Shown one piece after another: positions 58,858 through 64,000 of a DNA stretch of 64,000 bases. The notes beneath the pieces are model-generated. The model saw only the letters and a list, made by a program, of their open reading frames with translations, made no database searches and was not told the DNA's origin. Source of the stretch: Artemia franciscana (Eukaryota; Arthropoda; Branchiopoda; Anostraca; Artemiidae); contig NC_088873.1 of assembly GCF_032884065.1 (NCBI RefSeq), forward strand, positions 33,863,600 through 33,927,599. The letters are read 5' to 3'. Position numbers and translations under genes: made by a program. How positions within the stretch are numbered: position 1 is the first letter of the stretch; each line of letters opens with the position of its first letter.

Positions 58858-60080
58858 AACCATATATATTTTTATATCCTGCAAAATTGAGAATTCAGTT
58901 TGTAATGAGAGAGGCCTGCATATCCAGTTGCACATAACCATATATATCCACTGCATATAACCATATATGTCTTTAGATCTGTCAAAATTGGGAATTCAGT
59001 TTTTAATGAGAAAAGCTTGTATATCCAGTTGCGAATAACCATATGCATCCACTGCATGTAACCATATATGTCTTTAGATCTGTCAAAATTGGGAATTCAG
59101 TTTTTGAGGAGAGAGGCCTGCATATCCAGTTGCACATAATCATATATATCCACTGCATATAACCATATATATCTTTATATCTGGCAAAATTGGGAATGCA
59201 GTTTTTAATGAGAAAGGCCTGTGTATCCAGTTGCATCTGCTTATAACCATATATATCTTTAGATATGTGAAAATTTGGAATTCAGTTTTCAATGAGAAAG
59301 GCCTGCATATCCAGTTTCACATAACCATATATGTCCACTGCATATAACCATATATATCTTTATATCCGGCAGAATTGGGAATTCAGTTTTAAATGAGAAA
59401 GGCCTGCATATCCAGTTGCACATAACCATATGCATCCACTGCATATAACCATATATATCTTTAGAACTGTCAAAATTGAGAATTCAGTTTTTAATGAGAT
59501 AGGCCTGCATATCCAGTTGCTCATAACCATATATATCGACTGCATATAACAATATATATCTTTAGATCTGACAAAATTGGGAAATCAGTTTTTGATGAGA
59601 GAGGCCTGCATATCCAGTTTCACATAACCATATATGTCCACTGCATATAACCATATATATCTTTATATCTGGCAGAATATGGAATTCAGTTTTAAATGAG
59701 AAAGGCCTGCATATCCAGTTGCACATAACCATATATATCCACTGCATATAACCATATATATCTTTAGATCTGTGAAAATTTGGAATTCAGTTTTCAATCA
59801 GAAAGGCCTGCATATCCAGTTTCACATAACCATATATGTCCACTGCATATAACCATATATATCTTCATATCCGGCAGAATTGGGAATTCAGTTTTAAATA
59901 AGAAAGGCCTTCATATCCAGCTGCACATAACCATATGCATCCACTGCATATAACCATATATATCTTTATCTGGCAAAATTGGGAATTCAGTTTTTAATGA
60001 GATAGGCCTGCATATCCAGTTGCACATAACCATATATATCCACTGCATATAACCATATATATCTTTATATCCGGCTGTAC
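58858..60080. repeat. 101-bp satellite array, about 12 copies
   Basis: Units contain CATATCCAGTTGCACATAAC, CATATATATC and GGGAATTCAGTTTTTAATGA. The GAATTCAGTTTT marker recurs about every 100 bp, for example at 59379, 59480, 59581 and 59682. One unit near 59200-59280 is about 15 bp short. Copies differ by a few percent. The ORFs in it on the minus strand are repeats of one another, not genes. Confidence 0.9.
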
Positions 60081-61399
60081 GCTGGCAATTCGTTCACTGT
60101 TTACGTATAGTATATGTTATTAAGAAGGGTATGCATGTTTGACCTTTACTTTCCAAAAAGACAATAAGCATTCAGGTGAGTCTTTGAGGAGAGTGTTGAA
60201 CTAAATTAAAACATATTTTGTGTATACAGGCTTTCAAAAAGTCTTTACTCAGGAATGACTGAGAATAATAATTTAAAACTTTCAGGAAACGATAAGAGAG
60301 ATAGTTAACCAAAGTTAACCAAGACCTAGCCAAAAAGGTAATATTTGTACGCTACTACTACTACTACTACAGCTACCACCACTACTACTACTTTCGCTAC
60401 TATTTTTACAACAACACTACTACATTTAAAATATTGAGGGAAAATTTGAACTAAATCATAAGACACTATGTGAATGTACATTGTCAAGAGAGCTTATCTC
60501 AAGAATAAATTTGAGTATAAAGTTGGAACATTCACTAAATGCTTAAAGGGAAAGATCAATTGACCAAAAGGCATTATGTGCATGCTGCCACTAATATTAC
60601 TACCGCTGCTGCATTTACTACTGCTACTGCTGCTGCTACTTCAACTACTACCTCTATTGCAACTACTAGTAAGGCAAAGAGTACAGCTCTTAGCCTTAAG
60701 GCTAACTACACAGCTCTTAACCTTAATGCTAAGAACACTATTTCCGCTTTACTGAAAAAGGACTTTGGATCGTCGGTATATCTTTTCAGTTTTCTTCTAT
60801 AAGAATTCATAGTATGGGTTGCTATTTGTATATCTGAGATACTTTTTCCACAATTTTTTATCCTGACACAAACAGTATTTTTTTATTTAATTTTGTAGCT
60901 TCTGAAGTTGACCTGAAAAATAAAACTTATCACTCCGAAAATATTCTATCTATGCTCTTTGACAACCTGGATATACTTACACTCTTTTTATTTATTTAAA
61001 TTATAAGAACAGAAGTAGTAATAATAATATCCCAAAAAGTTTCAACTGAACACCCTCAATCGTTTTTGATATGTTGCTGAGGTGTCTTATTGGCAACCGT
61101 TTAACACAATACCTTTTGATTTGTTTTTAGAGCCACATTTAGTTTTAAACTATAATGAGCCAATTGCATAATTGTGGGGGTTGACATGCCTAATATACCT
61201 AAAAACATAGTTGTTGGACCGTCCTACTATGCTGAACAAAATGGCTGTCTCAAAATTTTGACTGGATGCGATTGGAAAATGAACGGGATTGTGAGAAGGG
61301 CTATTTGCCTCCAAACTGTTGTTACTCTTAACAAGAGATAAGAGCCCATATGGCACTTGTGACGAGGCGAGAAGAGCTAAGAGCCAAGAGATCATATGG
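60081..61399. other. Spacer with (CTA)/(CTG)-type trinucleotide runs
   Basis: Triplet-rich stretches lie at 60348-60425 (ACTACTACTACTACTACAGC) and 60580-60660. They create an 87-residue Thr/Ala-rich ORF that I do not consider a gene. A decayed family A piece (ATGCTGAACAAAATGGCTGT) on the minus strand lies at about 61180-61330. Confidence 0.5.
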
Positions 61400-62929
61400 T
61401 ATGAGCTCTAACAAAATTCTATGAATCAATAGATTGATCTAAAAAGGAAAATAAGAGGCTTAATGCCGGTCAGGATTTAAAATAAGAGCTCTGAGTCACG
61501 ATGTCCTTCTAAATATCAAAATTCATTAAGATCCGATCACCCGCTCGTAAGTTATAGATACCTAATTTTTTCTAATTTTTCCTCTCCCTTTAGCCCCCCA
61601 GATGGTCAAATCTGGGAAAACGACTTTATCAAGTCAAATTGTGCAGCTCCATGGAACGCCTACCAATTTTCATCGTCCTAGCACGTCCAGAAGCACCAAA
61701 CTCGCCAAATCACCGAACCCCTCCCCCAACTCCCCCAAAGAGAGCGAATCCAGTACGATTCTTTCAAACGCGTATCAAGGACATTTGTTTATTCTATCCA
61801 CCAAGCTTCATCCCAATTCCTCCACTCCAAGTGTTTTTCCAAGATTTCCCCCTCCAACTCCCCCCAATGTCAAAAGATCTTGTCGGTATTTGAAATAAGA
61901 GCTCTTAGACATGAATTCCTTCTAAAAATCAAATTTCACTAAGATCCTATCATCTATTCATAAGATAAAAATACCCCAATTTTCACATTTTCTATGAATT
62001 CCAGTTTCCCCCTCCAACTCCCCCCAATGTCACAGGATCTGGTCAGAATTTACAATTAGAACTTTAAAGCACAAGATCCTTCTAAATATCAGATTTCATT
62101 AAGATCTGGTCACCCTTTCGTAAGTTACAAATACCTCAATTTTCAAAATTACCCCCCCCCCCCCCAATTCCACCAAAGAGAGCAGATCCGGTTCGGTTAT
62201 GTTAGTCACGTATCTTAGACAGGTTTCTATTTTTCCCATCCACTTTCATCCTGATCTCACTGCTTTAAGTATTTTCTAAGGTTTCCGGTCCCCCCAACTG
62301 CCCCCTCCAATTACGCTTGATCCGGTTGAGATTTAAAATAAGAGATCTGAGTTACGAGGTCCTTCTAAATATGATGTTTCATGAAGATCCGATCATTCCT
62401 TCGTAAGTTAAAAATATGTAATTTTTTCTTATTTTTCAGAATTAACCCCCCCCCCCAATAGAGCGGATCCGTTCCAATTATGTAAATCACGTATGTAAGA
62501 CTTTTGCTTATTTTTACCACCAAGTTTCATCCCGATCCCTCCAATCTAAGCGTTTTCCATGATTTTAGGTTCCCCACCCCAAACTTCCCCCAATGACACC
62601 AGATCCGGTCAGGATTTAAATTAAGAGCTTTGAGACACGATATTCTTCTAAATACCAAATTTCATAAAAAAATACCTCATTTTATCTAATTTTTCAGAAT
62701 TAACCCCTCCCCCAACTACCCCAAAGAGAGCAGATCCGTTACGGTTATGTCAATCATGTATCTAGGACTCGTGAATATTTTTCCCACCAAGTTTCATCCC
62801 GATCCCTCCACTCTAAGTGTTTTCCAAGTTTTAGGTTTCCCCCTACCAACTCCCCCCAATGTCACCAGATCCGGTCGGGTTTTAAATAAGAGCTCTGAGC
62901 CACGATATACTTCTAAATATCAAATCAAA
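61400..62929 (+). repeat. 285-bp tandem repeat array, diverged, 5-6 units
   Basis: Recurring boxes are GAGCTCTGAG..CACGAT, TCCTTCTAAATATCAAATTT, AAAGAGAGC(G/A)GATCCG, TTTCATCCCGATCCCTCCA and CCAGATCCGGTC. The CTTCTAAATATC box lies near 61505, 61915, 62075, 62355, 62645 and 62905. Most spacings are therefore 270-290 bp, with one longer and one shorter interval. It is non-coding. Confidence 0.85.
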
Positions 62930-63990
62930 CAGTTCGTGGTAACGAACTGTAGTAAGGAGCGATCCGGCTCAATAGTAACCAAAACTCTAAAAAATTGAAT
63001 TTTGATATAAATAGCTACATCAAAAGAATCGCATTTTAATGCTGATTTTAAATATATAAGTTTCATCAAGTTTAGTCTTAGCCATCAAAAGTTAAGAGCC
63101 TGAGAAAATTTGCCTTATTTAGGAAAATAGGGGGAAACACCCCCTAAAAGTCGTAGGATCTTAACGAAAATGACACCATCAGATTCAGCGTATCAGAGAA
63201 CCCTACTGTAGAAGTTTCAAGCTCCTATCTACAAAAATGTGGAATTTTGCATTTTTTGCCAGAAGACAAATCACGGGTGCGTGTTTATTTGTTTGTTTTT
63301 TTGTTTTTTTGTTTTTTTTTTTTTTTTCCCAGGGGTCATCGTATCGACCAAGTGGTCCCAGAATGTCGCAAGAGGGCTCATTCTAACGGAAATGAAAAGT
63401 TCTAGTGCCCTTTTTAAGTGACCAAAAAAATTGGAGGGCATCTAGGCCCCCTCCCACGCTCATTTTTTTCCCAAAGTCAACGGATCAAAATTTTGAGATA
63501 GCCATTTTGTTTGGCATAGTCGAAAATCTTAATAACTATGTTTTTGGGGATGACTTACTCCCCCACAGTCCCTGGGGGAGGGGTTGCAAGTTACAAACTT
63601 CAACCAGTGTTTACATATAATAATGGTTATTGGGAAGTGTACAGACGTTTTCAGGGGGATTTTTTTGGTTTTGGGGGTAGGGTTGAGGGAGGGGGCTATG
63701 TGGGAGGATCTTTCCTTGGAGAAATATACCATGGGGGAAAAAAATTCAATGAAAAGGGCGCAGGATTTTCTAGCATTACTATAAAAAAAAACAATGAAAA
63801 AATAAACATGAAAACGTTTTTTCAAATGAAAGTAAGGAATAGCATTGAAATTTAAAACAAACAGAGATTATTACGCATATGAAGGGCTCTAAAAATACTT
63901 TTGCATAAAGAGCGAGGTATTTAGGAGGAGATAAATACCTCGCTCTTTATGCTAAAATATTTTTAGTGATTTCAACTATTTATTCAACGG
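62930..63990 (+). repeat. Dispersed repeat family A, most complete copy
   Basis: It starts with the 20-bp palindrome CAGTTCGTGGTAACGAACTG (62930-62949). It runs through AAGGAGCGATCCGGCTCAAT, ATCAGATTCAGCGTATCAGA, a T-run near 63300, GATCGTATCGACC-like, GAGGGCATCTAGGCCCCCTC and a TTTTGAGATAGCCATTTTGT box to the end hairpin at 63888-63967. It is about 1.06 kb and has no credible ORF. It follows the 285-bp array without a spacer. Confidence 0.8.
63888..63967. repeat. Hairpin at the end of family A
   Basis: CTAAAAATACTTTTGCATAA...GAGCGAGGTATTTA is mirrored by TAAATACCTCGCTC...TTATGCTAAAATATTTTTAG with a loop of about 8 bp. Arms are about 36 bp with two mismatches. Confidence 0.85.
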
Positions 63991-64000
63991 CCTATTTGAT

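Noticed and set aside
58872..59747. Four similar 61-aa minus-strand ORFs
   Set aside because: They repeat each other because they lie in the 101-bp satellite. No start context or domain supports them.
60539..60802. 87-aa Thr/Ala-rich ORF
   Set aside because: It is produced by ACT/GCT triplet runs and has no conserved feature.
61602..61898. Ser/Pro-rich ORFs in the 285-bp array (also 61639-61893, 62747-62998)
   Set aside because: They arise from C-rich repeat units and do not persist from unit to unit.

Overview
The window is a piece of an AT-rich eukaryotic nuclear genome, dominated by satellites and decayed transposons. Split coding exons, non-LTR retrotransposons, Helitrons and a large DNA transposon rule out a bacterial or organellar origin. 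An arthropod is likely. The dispersed repeats resemble, from memory only, those of branchiopod crustaceans such as Artemia; no search was run, so the species is an inference. There are three 100-N scaffold gaps (28203, 31431, 41565).

Host genes are few. A one-exon CRIP-type LIM protein (4323-4553, minus) lies next to a 4,044-bp (AC)n tract that starts at the window edge. On the plus strand, three consecutive exons of a Golgi GDP-fucose transporter (SLC35C1 family) lie at 8679-8817, 15602-15688 and 30222-30514. Splice sites and phases agree and together they cover about half of the protein. The 5' exons and the last exon are not visible. The introns (6.8 and 14.5 kb) hold Helitrons, retrotransposons, foldbacks and a 56-bp satellite that stops about 70 bp before an exon. 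A fragment with ankyrin-like repeats lies at 7653-7851.

Layout: 1-4044 (AC)n; 4045-4600 LIM gene; 5078-7611 two tandem Helitrons, the first with a Rep N-terminal remnant; 9492-13425 three more Helitrons, two of them head to head; 14540-22140 dispersed repeat family A, a CR1/L2-like relic and a young LINE with a 12-bp target-site duplication; 22190-22870 a foldback; 25800-26400 a strand-switching minisatellite; 28303-30149 the 56-bp satellite; 32100-33560 LINE relics; 34050-35680 a 308-bp tandem repeat between inverted flanks; 35940-45050 RTE-like relics, a nested gag-bearing LINE, a repeat B array and a sixth Helitron; 48650-50873 duplications and family A; 51005-57185 the large DNA transposon; 57186-63990 more family A, a 101-bp satellite and a 285-bp repeat.

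The standout is the element at 51005-57185. Inverted repeats of about 425 bp enclose a 1,212-residue ORF plus N- and C-terminal ORFs that continue it in other frames. In order it shows cysteine/histidine fingers, a DDE-like core, a PIN/XPG-like nuclease domain and a C-terminal Cys-rich finger. This order matches the XPG-bearing branch of the Academ superfamily as I remember it. Two frame breaks, both in conserved cores, mean this copy probably makes no complete protein, although most of it is remarkably well preserved.
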